Positions 53,429 to 64,000 of a DNA stretch of 64,000 nucleotides are shown piece after piece. The first letter of the stretch is position 1. Each line of letters opens with the position of its first letter. Under the pieces are notes generated by a model. It had not been told where the DNA came from and did not search any database. It was given only the letters and a program-made list of their open reading frames with translations. Made by a program: the position numbers and the translations under genes. The stretch comes from Marasmius tenuissimus (lineage: Eukaryota; Basidiomycota; Agaricomycetes; Agaricales; Marasmiaceae): the NCBI GenBank assembly GCA_029532415.1, contig JAQOTA010000060.1, positions 3,534,001-3,598,000 of the forward strand, in the 5' to 3' direction.

Positions 53429-54820
53429 ACTTGAGTGCATTACTCTACGCTTTCACTTGCAACACAGCTTTGTCATAGTCGCTTTTGTTCAACCCACTCA
53501 GGGTTGTCTTCGACCCGTCCTTATCCTCGAGGGCATCAGGTATGCCACCCATCTGCTAGCGCGTAGGAAATATCCACGAATGCCGAAGAAGCTTCTTGGC
53601 CGAGATACGAAGATTGGAAATTTTTTTGGAGACATTGCATCGGGAACTCCTTGACGATCGGCGATGCGCCTTCGGGTATTGGCGGATAGTCATCCTGGAC
53701 GATGCGGGATCGGGCTGATATTGTGTCTAGGTCGTTGTGGGGAGGTGCACCTGTCAGTAGTTCGATAACCACACAACTGACGCTCCAGATATCCGAGGCG
53801 GTTGTCGCGCCGGATTGTTTGATCACCTCTGGAGCCGCTGCGAAGGAGGTTGTGGTCGTCAATACGTATGTTCAGGGCGCAGCTTGAGAGAGTACGTACT
53901 CCAGTAGGGACTCCCAACTATTGCATCACTGCCTACGAAGCCCATTGTAGTGCTGCTTGCGACACCGAAATCCGCGAGTTTGACGGTTCCATCTTTGTTG
54001 GTGAGGATATTGGCACCCTTGATGTCTCGATGGATAACACCTTGGTCGTGAAGATGGTCGAGGCCTTCCAGAATTTGAGAAGTGTATACGGCGACCATTT
54101 TCGCAGAACTAAATAATGATGTAGAGAAATTCCTTGGTCTTGACAAATCCCTTGTACTTGACAATGTTCGGATGCCATACGATGGTCATCTGAGGGTTTC
54201 GTAGGTTATAAAGATCAAGTGGTCGCACATTCAGATGCTTCAGCACGTCAATTTCGGACTGTACATATGGTGTTCCAGTCAACAAAAATGCCACTAAGCG
54301 AATGAAGATGACCACGCACCATAATGCAGGGATTTGGAAGACTATTTAACTGAATCTTCTTGACATCTACGGTCTCCCCAGTGGCCCAGTTCAAACCTCT
54401 GCCCAAGATCGTCGCCTTGATGGTTGTGAGCACAGCAGTGGCTTGGTAGTCGCTATGTCAAAAGAGAGTGACGGCGGTTCTTCGTGTAGGGCTATTGACA
54501 ATTCTGTATGAAATAAGAGGTTACTGGATAGACTGAAGTAGAGGGCGTGTGCTGAACGTACGATCCCACTAGATAGATATAGAAGTCTGACAAAACTATC
54601 CCCATCCTTGTTGCAAGTGTTTTAGGTCACAGCAATGAGCAGGCCATTCATTTACAAAATGATGTTGAAGCTGCCCAAAATGAACGATATGATTCTATGG
54701 CATCGTGATTTAGCTTAAAATTCGAGATTTCGGAAAAATAAGACGCTCACGGGAGATGGTATGGTCGACTGTTTGGGGAATTTCGAGATGGTGAGATGGT
54801 GGTGATTGTTGTTCAAACTT
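53429..54820 (-). pseudogene. SepH/Cdc7-like kinase pseudogene, copy beta, 5' part of the fusion
   Basis: It contains [53 protein letters not shown], and [12 protein letters not shown]. About 70 bases are missing between L-Y-I-I-I and F-C-E-N-G, which introduces a stop. The Trp of V-K-A-W-S-D is TAG, and the glycine-loop exon is missing. The leader near 54500-54600 resembles the TKL kinase leaders. The homologous copy alpha at 10-12 kb keeps different parts intact, so the two decayed independently. Confidence 0.8.
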
Positions 54821-54839
54821 CAACGCGTTACGCGATGAG

Positions 54840-56345
54840 CTTGACAGTCACCATGAAGCTCTGAAGTTATCCCACGCTCGGACACCCTTACCACTGACTC
54901 CCATGATCGACCGCTGGTTCAGGCTCGTTCCGCCACTTGCATTGTCCTGTTCCTTGGTCAGTGCTCGGAGCTAGCAGGATCGAGTTGACTATCTCGGTTA
55001 GAAAAGCACCAAATTGCGAATCCGCAATCGCACTCCGGGGTGAGCATGTCATGATTCATCTCGGTGGTTGGGCCCCAGGCCTCCTCACAAGACAGTCATT
55101 GTGAGGCGACGCTTGCTCATTGACGGGCCTGTCACAGGTCTAGTTGGGCCCGAAAGAATGGAGGAACTAACTCTTGTGCCACTGTATTATGATCACAAGA
55201 TTCAGGCGACACTCTCAAGAACAAGACAGGCTTATTGCTCACAACGAAATCGTTGACGTTGCCAGTGCAAACGTCTGAACCGCAATGGAGAATCCAGTCA
55301 TGCGCTCTTGAGTCTTTACTCGCGATTCGTTTACAAAGATTACAAGTAGTCCTCCGAAGAATTTTCCATTTTCCGGTGCCGGAGGTGCCTACGGAATCAT
55401 CGAGCTTACCGAAGCGAAACACTCATGGAAGGAGACTTGCGTCTTATTCTGCTCTCAGCGATCTGAAGGACTTCCATTGACTTTATCATGTACGGAACGG
55501 ATAGCGGCATTTAGTATGGCGACGTACGGTATATACTTAGTTTGTCTCAGAGTCAGCCCCTGCCCCTGGTCGGCGGCGGTGTATGGTGGGTGGGCTCCTG
55601 GGCGCGTATGCAATCCGCCAGCTACACCACGTTCAGGCCATTCATGTCCGTACATGAATAATTTCACTACGAAGCTGGGTATGTGACCATGAATGAATGT
55701 GCCAGTATTCTGAATACAGACACGATAGAATGATAACCTGATCTAAATACGGTAGGCGGTCACTAAAAGAGAGTCAGATAGGCAGCCGTAAATTCCGTCG
55801 CTTGAAACACAAGTAACTAGTCTAGTATGCTCCTTTTACGGCGAAGAAATAGCAGAGAGTGTCAGTTTCAAATGAGATGGTCGAGTTACAAGTCAGATTT
55901 TCCAGAGTTCCAGAGCAAACAACTGATTCAGTTGAACGAGTGGAAGGGTAAGGATGCGGACTTCAACAGAGTTCTTCCCGTGTGATGGAGCCCTTTGGGG
56001 AGGAGACGGACCAATTCAATAACATGTGGACCGTCAAAGGTGCCCAGGGCGAAGGGGTAGGCTAGGGAGAAGCCGTAGAGCACTGGATACATTCTACTAT
56101 AGGAATAGACAGAAAGTCGCCAGAGGGAGAAACGAGATCAGCGAGCTGAAGACCAAGGAAAGGGAACGACGAAGACGCACGGGTTATAGGAACACCACCC
56201 GCAGCATGTTTGGCAATCGACGCAAGCCATGCAAGCTATAACGGGGACTTGAAGGACACTTTTGATATAGAGAGTTAGCATTTTGAGGCCCTTGGCCAGT
56301 GGGTGAAATTCGATTTGAACGCTCTGTAACGCGGCATAACAAGAG
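54840..56345. other. Spacer between SepH-like copy beta and the fusion gene
   Basis: About 1.5 kb without a recognised gene. A 96-codon minus-strand frame (55132-55422) and several others have no domain I can name. The last 100 bp, the 3' flank of K7, match 25330-25440. Confidence 0.4.
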
Positions 56346-56473
56346 ATAGTCAGTTTTTTATGCTTCTCCCCTCCGATACAGCAAGGAGAAACGAGTATAT
56401 GCACCGTTCAAGAACCGCTCTGGGGTGCAAGCCGGAGAGAATTTCCAGCCCTGTCTATAGAGGAAGGCTATAC

Positions 56474-59400
56474 CTATAGCTGTGTCAACATCCCAAAATC
56501 CAAAGGTGGATATTCCACATTGCTCCGTATCGCGTCTATAGCAAAAGCCTTCCAATCGGGGGCGACCGGGATTCCGCCTTGAATTGACGACAAACCACGG
56601 ATTCGTTCGAGAATATCCGCGGCAGTGGGTCGAAGGGAAGGATCGGAACTCCAACACGAAGTCATCAACTCCCAGATAACATCATTATCCAACACTCCAG
56701 GGCGGGATGGATATTGCTGTCTGACGAGAACTGCAACGACGACTGCACCATCCGTTAGCCCGTGGAAAGGAGGGTGACCTGCGAAGATCTACATACAATA
56801 TGAAAGATCATGATTTGTGAGTGATTGAACTTTGCCGAGTGGTACACGGCCGATTTACCTCATAGCAGACACAACCGTAGGCGTACATGTCGCTCTGGTC
56901 GGTGGAGATATTAGAAAGCTGCGGGTCTAGCAACTCTGGTGCAAGCCACCGGGTCGTTCCCTTGGCGCGACTGGCGAAAGACGTTGAGATTCTCAGCGCA
57001 TGCGAGTCAGCCACATGAGATAAGCCAAAGTCGCCTATGCATGCTCTGAGCTCGGGGGTGATGAGGACGTTGACCTGTTTGAGAGATCGATCAACTTCGA
57101 CATTCAGTAGTTTAGATCAAGCGCCTTACGCCTTTCATATCGCCGTGAACGATTTTCATGCCATGAAGATGAGCGAGACCAGACGCAATATCGGACACCT
57201 ACATTCCCATGAGTTATGGATGCAGAGAGAACATAGAAAACTGATTACCAGTAGCATGCGATCAATCATTTCAGGAGGTGCGTTCTTGAGAAAGGCGACG
57301 AGGTTTCCCTGCTCCATCCACGGCGAAACCAAACATAATTGTCCTTGGCCCTCCCCGAAATAGTACATGCCCACGAACGGCAAAATATTTGGGTGTTTGA
57401 GTTGTTGCCATACAATCGCTTCTTGCATGAACTCCTACTTTCCGATCAGCACGAGCGAGATTTATGTTCTGGAACAAGCGCACATTGAGGAGCTGCTGGA
57501 CATCAGATGCCAGATAAACCTTCACGACTTTGAGGCAAACAATCTCGGCCGCTATTTTTCCCTTCCAAACGTCTCCGAAACCACCTCCGGCCACTGGATA
57601 TAACCCCAGTTTCTCCACGTTGTTAATCTTCAAGCACCTTGGGAACATCCCCGATTTCTTCGAGAGGCGCAACATGATCTTGAATATAGTGGATCTTGAC
57701 TGTCTGGGAATCCCGGGGTAATCCGTGAGCTACAAAGGGACTCAGTGGGTATGGTATGTGAAAGTAGACGCCAATCCTCACCGTTTGCAGGAAATCCAAC
57801 CACCGCTGGGCTTCATCACCCTCTGCGTCGATTATCTTGCGACATTTCTCTGCGTCTTCGAAGAAGGCCTGTATCCGCTCAAGTTCCTCGTCCGTTTGTT
57901 TTCCCGCCGGTCCAGCAACCTCTGCGGGTACAAAATCCTTGCCTTGGGTCGCTTCTCGCTGTTTGAAAGCATCGGCAGATGTTGGAGTCAGCATCCGGAC
58001 TGCGTCTTGCGCCGCTAAATCTTCTTCGTAAGGAGGGGAAGGAACGGGACTCAGTGCCATGGGAGGTGCCATGTGGGGTGAGTGCTCTTGGGCAGGGCCG
58101 GGAGTGGAGAACATTTGCATGTAAAGTTCACCCGTGTATGGCCAGAGACCGGCTGCACGAGAGTCAGAGCGAGACGTGACACAACTGAAGCTCATGCTCA
58201 CACACTGAAGGAGGATCTGCAAAGCTCGAAGTCCCAAAAGGATTGAAATCATCCTTCAAGACGTTAACAGGGGGATTTTCCTCAACTGATCGCGAGCTGA
58301 AGAATGAGTTGGGAGTGGCGGGATTCTGACACAACATTAACCAAGCGCTGGAAGGATTCGAGAGTAGAGCGCTCACGACCTCCCAGGCTTTGGGCGGAAC
58401 CGAAGCCGACGCGAGAGTTTGAATGGAGGTGCTGGAGGATGCTATACCCTGAGGAAACGTTTTCAGTATCGCCCAAAAATTGAGTGGACGTCAATCTTAC
58501 AGGAGCGGCAGGTTGTTGAGCCTTACTAACTCCCTTGAATGGCGGAATAGCTTGAATGAACATCGCTGGCTTGTAGGGCTTGGAAGTCTCAGTCTTCAAA
58601 GGAGTAATGGCGAGCCTGGAACTAGTGCTGGGCAAGTCGGCACTGGGTTTGCGAGCAGCTTCAACAAACTTTGCACCGGTAAGTTAAAGTTCCCGACTGG
58701 CCGCTTACTGTGTCGCACTAGCAGAAACAAGTAGTCGCGCTGGTGAGGAATTGGCGTCCTTCACGGACTTGTCCCGGATCTGTTGCCGTCTGTCCTCATC
58801 CTTGGCCAATATTCTCACCAAATCAAGTTCTGGGATCGGCTTATTGAACTGTGTAATGCAAACCGGAAGTCAGATTGTGTCGAGTCAAGATCATATCTCT
58901 TACGAGCCTTAAAACTTTGGCTAAACTTGACCAGGTCTTCTTTCCTCCTGTCCAGATCACTCTGGTCTGGAGCTAAAGCTAGTCTCTTTTGTGTGAGCCG
59001 CACCTTCTCCTTGATGAGCCAATCGTGAAAGGCAGGTACAGAAACGTTGAGCGGCTGTATCACGTCCCGAATGTAAACCGTGGTTCTTCACATTCACCAC
59101 AAACAAAGGCTACATACCTTCGAGACCAGCGCAGGAGAGGTGCTTACCGAAGCAGCTGCTGAACCTGGTGCCCGTGATATGACGGCAGCCCCATCAAGGC
59201 CATAGGCGGCTTGAGCTTTGGGCACATCAACTGGTTTCGCGGAAGCTGTCAGATCGCCAGTACCAACCGTCTTCCGACCATCTGCTTCAAGCTCTCGTTC
59301 TGTCTCACCAAGCTTGCAGGAAATGTCAGTGTCGGTTCGGAAGGCTGTCCGAGAAGATGATCAACATTCAGTGAGCGCGACGCCAATGTATTGATACCAG

Positions 59401-59982
59401 CTTACAGTCGCCATCGGTGAGTACGGCATCAGCGGGGCCAGATTGCCAAGTATCGATGTTGGTCGATGCGATAAAGTGTTGAAGCTTGAGAGGGCCAGCC
59501 GGGTTGGTGAGTTCCTTGACATCTTTGAGTGTGACCCCAGTCGTGTCGCCTTGGTTTCTCGTGGACATGATAATGCCTTCATAACGTTGACCGGTTTTTG
59601 TTGAAAGTGTGATCATTGCACCCTGTCAGAAAGGAAAAAAGTCTTAACCAAACGTAAATCTCATATTTGTTCGAGAACGCACTGTCAGCCCTGAGATCGC
59701 CTGGATCACGCGATCAACACCTCTCTCTGGGCGGTTGCCGCTCGCTGGACCAAGGGGAAACGAGAAGCTTCTCGGGTTTGGGCTTGGATTGAGATTGGGA
59801 GTCGACCTGGAACTGTTTCCTAATGAAAAGGCGGGGGAATGTCCCGCACCGGGTACTATACGCCTTGAGATGAAAAGTTCACTGATATCAAACTCGATTC
59901 AGACGAAGATTGGTACGACTTACTGGGCAGAGTTTGTTGCACCTGTGGGTTGCTTTTTAGATTTCCGGTTTGCTTTGGCCAT
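56474..59982 (-). CDS. Ataxin-2/Pbp1 - TKL kinase fusion gene (K7)
   Basis: ATG 59982 opens M-A-K-A-N-R-K-S-K-K. Further exons give the ataxin-2 Sm-like domain (M-I-T-L-S-T-K-T-G-Q-R-Y-E-G, D-T-T-G-V-T-L-K-D-V), then S-F-R-T-D-T-D-I-S, the LsmAD-like part (D-W-L-I-K-E-K-V-R-L-T-Q-K-R), and the Pbp1 C-terminal marks L-K-D-D-F-N-P-F and W-P-Y-T-G-E-L-Y-M-Q-M-F. The intron 58156-58212 (GTGAGC...GTGCAG) keeps phase, and the frame runs on through Q-S-P-H-M-like Pro-rich sequence into the kinase lead-in E-E-L-E-R-I-Q-A-F-F-E-D-A-E-K-C-R and a full kinase domain: V-A-G-G-G-F-G-D-V-W-K-G, V-C-L-K-V-V-K, H-G-D-M-K-G, G-D-F-G-L-S, tail G-M-L-T-Q-L at 56474. No stop or shift was found. Ataxin-2/Pbp1 binds RNA and poly(A)-binding protein in stress granules; a kinase tail is not usual. 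Two adjacent genes remain possible. Confidence 0.75.
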
Positions 59983-60504
59983 TCAGAACAGGCAAAACCC
60001 GCAGGATAGCAGGATATCGAGGGAACGGATGGAAAACAAGAAAGAGGGAATTCAGACACCGTTGAGACAGCGAGCAACTTGGTCGCAGATGAAGAAGCTT
60101 GATAATGAAGAAAACAGCGACGCTTATATGCAACAAGAAGCAGACGCTAATAAGCGAGCTGGACGTAGTCGACGACGAGTCGAGGTTACGCAGAGTGACG
60201 GCGACTGGGCGGACACTGGAACAATCACAAAACATGAGGCAAGTCACTTCATTGAAGTTCAAGCTGATCAGACATCATCAAGTCTCCCACGGTTGACAAC
60301 ACCTTCCGTGACTGTGGGTGCCTGACATCTTCTCTCATCATTGACCTCCATGAGATTCGGCAGTGGCTCTGGCTCTCGAAGGTAAGCATGCCATCTCGGG
60401 CCACTATTTAAGACGATTCTCAGGGCTCGCGCGACCCGTCCTACATCTTCTGACCTTCATCGCCATCCCTCGCGGACCCTGACAATATCAAGAGCCGTGG
60501 TCTC

Positions 60505-62920
60505 CTGAGTAGAAGGGAGCCCGGAGGTGAATGCCGTTATGGGATAAAAGCAAATCGTGACGCGTATTGGCATGCCTGACCCAACAAAGTCGACGAGTAT
60601 GCCACCTCGTAGCCTATTCACTGGAATTCCAAGTTACAACGAAGTCCAGATTCGTTGAATAAGTTAAATAACGATTTAAGGACAAGTCTGAATACAATGC
60701 AAGCTGTATGGACACCCGTCAGCATTCGGTACACATAGGGATCCACCATCGAACACACGTACCTTTGCTTCGTCTATCACACCCAACCTCGCAAGGAGCT
60801 TCTCAACTACAGCTCGCTCAACATCCCCAAATCCAAGCGTGGATATTCCACATTGCTCCTTATCGCGTCCACATTGAAACCCTTCCAGCCCGGCGCATCC
60901 TGAATATCACCACTTCCACCCCGAATCGACCACAAACGTCGAATTTGTGCAATTGAATCCGCGGCGGTAGGTCGAAGGGAAGCCTCAGAGTTCCAACACG
61001 AAGTCATCAACTCCCAGATCCCATCATCAACCTCTGGGTCTTCGGGACGAGAGGGATGTTTGCCATCAAGAAGAACCGCGACGATGACCGCACCTTCCCC
61101 TAGTTCGTAGAAGGGAGCACGTTCCGCGAAGATCTGATGAATCATGGATGCAAGTCAGAACTCGTTAACAGTATATTTGAACACGAATGACTAGCCTCGT
61201 AACAGACACATCCGTAAGCGTACATGTCGCTCTGCAGGGTGGAAACGCTAGGAGGGGCCGATCTAAGGAGCTCTGGTGCAAGCCATCGGGTCGTTCCCTT
61301 AGCACGACTGGTAAAGGACGTCGATAACTTCAAGGCATGCGAGTCAGCGACGTGCGATAGACCGAAATCGCCTATGGATGCCCTTCCCTCGGGGGTGATT
61401 AGGACGTTGAGCTGTTTGAGGAACGGGTTAGCTTCAACAGTCAGCTGTTAGCAGTCAAATGGAAACCTCACGCCTTTCATATTACCGTGAACGATTTTCA
61501 TGCCATGGAGATGAGCCAGGCCGGATGCAACGTCGTACGCCTACAAGGGCATCAGACACCAAGACAACGATAGAACGCAGGCAAGTGCTCACCAATAGCA
61601 TACGATCAACGTGTTCAGGGGCCGTGGTCTTGAGAAAAGTAACGAGATTCCCCCGTTCCATCCACGGCGAAACTAAACATAGTTGTCCTTGGCCCTCTCC
61701 GAAGTAGTACATGCCTATGAACGGCAGAAGGTTTGGGTGTCTGAGTTGTTGCCAAACAATCGCCTCCTGCATGTACTCCTAAGCTCCAATGAGTACGAGT
61801 ACGAAGGTTCAATCCGAGAGCAGACTCACCCTGAGCAACTGCTCGACATCAGACGCCAGGTATACCTTCACGACCTTCAAACACACGATCTCGTCTGCTA
61901 TTCTCCCCTTCCAAACGTCTCCGAAGCCGCCTCCAGCTACTGGATGTGATCCCATCCTCTCTACGTTGTTGATCTTCAGACACTTCGGGTACAATCCTGA
62001 CTTCTTCGAGAGGCGAAGCATGACTTTGAACATGGTAGATCTTGATTGAATACCAGGATAACCCGTAAGCTAGGAAGAGACTCAGGACGCATATGATATG
62101 AAAGGAGACGCCGACCCTCACCGCTTGCAGGAAATCCAACCACCGCTGGGCTTCATCGCCCTCTGTCTTGATAATCTTTCGACATTTCTCTGCGTCTTCG
62201 AAGAAGGCCTGTATCCGGCCAAGTTCTCCACCCGTTCCCGTCCCTTCCCCCTGGCCCGTCGACTTCGTATCCTCGCCTTGAATAACTTCTGCGACAGCTT
62301 CAACTTCATTGGAGGTAGGGCGATCTTGAGAGCTGCTTGAGCGCGAGGTCTTACTCTCTGAATATGTGGGGGATCAGACAACTGAGCCTAAAGAAGACGG
62401 TTATGACGATACCTTGTTTGCTAGCCTCGAGGTCGTGGTCCTTCTTCGCCTTCAGCGCAGGCTCCCTTTCGAAAGTTTTTGCGTCTTTAGATGTCATAGC
62501 CTGCCTTTTCGTTGAGTCTTGGCCTGGGGCCTTCGTCTTCATAACAGCTGGTTCCTTGTGCGGCGGTTTTCTCTCCTTGTCCTTCCCGTCCTCTGTCTCT
62601 TTCGACTTCCATTTCGGCTTTGTTGATGTGGGATTGCTATGTGTCTTCGAACTGGTGTCAAGTTTCCCTGGCCCTTGTTGCGTTGGGGAAACCTCGGGCC
62701 CTTCCTTGTTAGGCGACTTGTACGTTGACATAGGCAATCCTAGACGAAAAAAGAGGTTACTGGATCTGCAGTAGAATGAGTGTGTGCTGAACGCACGATA
62801 TTAATGCTCCGTCAGACAGATATAGAAGTCTGACAGAAAGCGATCTACGTCCGTTGTCACTATCGATGTTGATCAATGTATTGTGAAGCTGGGAAGGACG
62901 GGCCGACCGCTGAACATTGA
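60505..62920. repeat. Inverted duplication arm B (K8 gene), partner of 12240-14690
   Basis: Reverse complement of arm A over the whole kinase gene, the leader and the first ~300 bp of 3' flank. Confidence 0.85.
60807..62731 (-). CDS. TKL-like kinase K8, predicted pseudokinase
   Basis: ATG 62731 gives M-S-T-Y-K-S-P-N-K-E-G-P, nearly the same as K1. Lys/Glu-rich N-terminus, lead-in G-E-L-G-R-I-Q-A-F-F-E-D-A-E-K-C-R, glycine loop V-A-G-G-G-F-G-D-V-W-K-G, lysine in V-C-L-K-V-V-K, D-F-G-L-S, L-A-P-E-L, tail G-M-L-S-E-L at 60807. The catalytic loop reads H-G-N-M-K-G (GAT to AAT near 61488), so the catalytic Asp is lost while the rest of the frame is kept. Seven exons with the same splice sites as K1; intron 6 again has a GC donor (GAG|GCTAGT). 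Either a pseudokinase with a scaffold or decoy role, or a very early pseudogene. Confidence 0.88.
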
Positions 62921-63605
62921 AGCCATCCGAAGTGGGGATGAATTCAGCTTGTTCCCTGTGAATGACACCGTATTTTAGCTTCATTCCCAACTCAACGATT
63001 GGCATAAGCAAATGGAAAGTGCTCACGAGAAGCAAGAATTGGCTGTATGTGTCATGGTAGAGGTGGATATGGGAAAGTACCTGAGATTGTGAACTCGAGA
63101 TGGTTGTGGTCGTTGCTCAAAGTGATGAGCTCAACCGTGTGAACGCATAGAATTAGTCAGCCAACTCATTTCACTTTCAGAATAACTGACGAAATTCTTG
63201 AATGATTTGGGACCAATCCAGCTCCTAACTCGAGAATCTCTTCCCTGTTATTGGCTAACCTGCTCTCGGACTGTGGTATACCACTTCTATCTGCCTGTTC
63301 TGACGTTTTGGCTCGATGGGTCAGGCTGCTCCCAAAATATCTCGGCCTTGGAATTGGGCGATGGTGTTTGAACGGCTGGACGTGAGATCCATCATGTGTA
63401 CACAACGTGCTCTTCACACCACAACCACAACCACCAGTGCTGAGCTCCCTGTCGCCTCATCGGGCTATCTGCCTTTGTAGAGCTTGTACTCTGATCAAAG
63501 GACCCAATACTTCACCTAGCTCGCCCGACTAAGTGGTAGCAAACACCCGAGCCCTCTTGCTCCAGGGTCTTGCTACTGACTATACTTAACGGCCTGGGAG
63601 CAGCG
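62735..63605. other. Divergent promoter region of K8 and the NLR-like gene
   Basis: It contains the K8 leader (62740-62920), shared with K1, K3 and the SepH-like copies (motif AGACTTCTATATCTGTCTGA on the gene strand), and the 63298-63360 repeat of 47213-47280. No separate gene recognised. Confidence 0.45.
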
Positions 63606-64000
63606 ATGGTCATTCACAACACCACTCAGACTGGCTCGGGTATACAGAACAACAACAACTCCGAGGGGAACCAGAACATTAACTATGGAGGGGACCAAAT
63701 CAATGCAGGTCGAGATTTTGTGAGGATTTTTAACACGACGGTATTGAATCGTGAGTCCCTGGTATCTCTTTTTCTTGTCCCAAATGTCTCTTAGTCTTTC
63801 ATGCAGCACACGCGAGTCTATGGGGCGCAGTATTGGGCGTCGGAGCTTCTCACACCGCAGAGCAACAGTTCAAACGAGGAGATTGTCTCGTTGGGACCCG
63901 TGAGGAAGTTCTGGCGATCATTCGTGCCTGGTGGTTAGCCAGACAGCAGAAGCACCCCATTTTCTGGCTCACTGGAGCTGCAGGCGTTGGAAAGTCGGCG
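63606..64000 (+). CDS. NLR-like NACHT protein, 5' end (cut by window)
   Basis: ATG 63606 gives M-V-I-H-N-T-T-Q-T-G-S-G-I-Q-N-N-N-N, a short Gly/Asn-rich leader with I-N-Y-G-G-D-Q-I-N-A-G-R-D-F typical of basidiomycete STAND proteins. An intron (about 63750-63807, GTGAGT to ATGCAG) joins to A-H-A-S-L-W-G-A-V-L-G-V-G-A-S-H-T-A-E-Q-Q-F, then C-L-V-G-T-R-E-E-V-L and I-F-W-L-T-G-A-A-G-V-G-K-S-A, a Walker A loop (G-x-x-G-x-G-K-S). Such fungal proteins are thought to act in self/non-self or defence signalling. The rest lies outside the window. Confidence 0.85.

Larger units (their letters stand above)
47300..54820. repeat. Segmental duplication copy 3 (longest version)
   Basis: Direct relative to copy 1. 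It contains T3, K5, K6 and SepH-like copy beta, while copy 1 lacks everything corresponding to about 49676-53187. Its first 2.4 kb also match copy 2 in inverted orientation. Confidence 0.85.

Noticed and set aside
55132..55422. Possible zinc-binding protein (several Cys/His)
   Set aside because: Cys spacing fits no known finger and there is no paralogue in the window.
59735..60325. 196-codon plus-strand frame
   Set aside because: Antisense to the first exons and promoter of the ataxin-2/Pbp1 gene, whose reading is supported by domain motifs.

Overview
This is eukaryotic DNA from a filamentous basidiomycete, most likely an Agaricomycete. Genes are cut by many 45-70 bp GT-AG introns. They include families typical of that group: a DUF6593 protein, a mushroom-type tyrosinase, TKL-like kinases with an HGDMKG catalytic loop, and an NLR-like NACHT protein. 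I do not name a genus.

Layout. 1-5.9 kb holds ordinary single-copy genes: the 3' end of an isochorismatase-like hydrolase, an intact APC amino acid permease, a DUF6593 protein and a small putative beta-trefoil gene. 6.9-12 kb is duplication copy 1: an almost identical trefoil gene (carrying a MITE beside it), a kinase C-terminal stub and a broken SepH/Cdc7-like kinase. 12.4-17.4 kb holds an intact TKL kinase (K1), a trefoil relic and a kinase pseudogene (K2). A tyrosinase follows at 20-22.2 kb, then an NLR relic and a mosaic kinase pseudogene (K3) that runs into inverted duplication copy 2 (to 28 kb). 28.8-46.2 kb is a transposon island: one intact Ty1/copia element with a solo LTR inside its own 3' LTR; one CpG-depleted relic of the same family carrying a solo LTR that itself carries a TA-type MITE; and a third copia element that lost its reverse transcriptase half. 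47.3-54.8 kb is copy 3, direct to copy 1 and inverted to copy 2, with kinases K5 and K6 and a second SepH-like pseudogene. 56.5-60 kb reads as one gene fusing ataxin-2/Pbp1 in frame to a complete TKL kinase (K7). 60.8-62.7 kb is K8, an inverted near-copy of K1 whose catalytic Asp is Asn. The window ends inside an NLR-like gene.

How it fits together. Dispersed and inverted duplication of a TKL kinase module dominates the window. The module is a short helical lead-in (E-E-L-x-x-I-Q-A-F-F-E-D-A-E-K-C-R) plus a kinase domain. In at least two cases its 5' end is spliced in frame to an unrelated gene: ataxin-2/Pbp1 (K7, intact) and a SepH/Cdc7-like kinase (K6, decayed). This looks like 5' gene capture by a mobile or duplicating kinase module, and it is the main candidate for something undescribed here. 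All exon structures were read by eye and family names rest on motif recognition; no searches were run.
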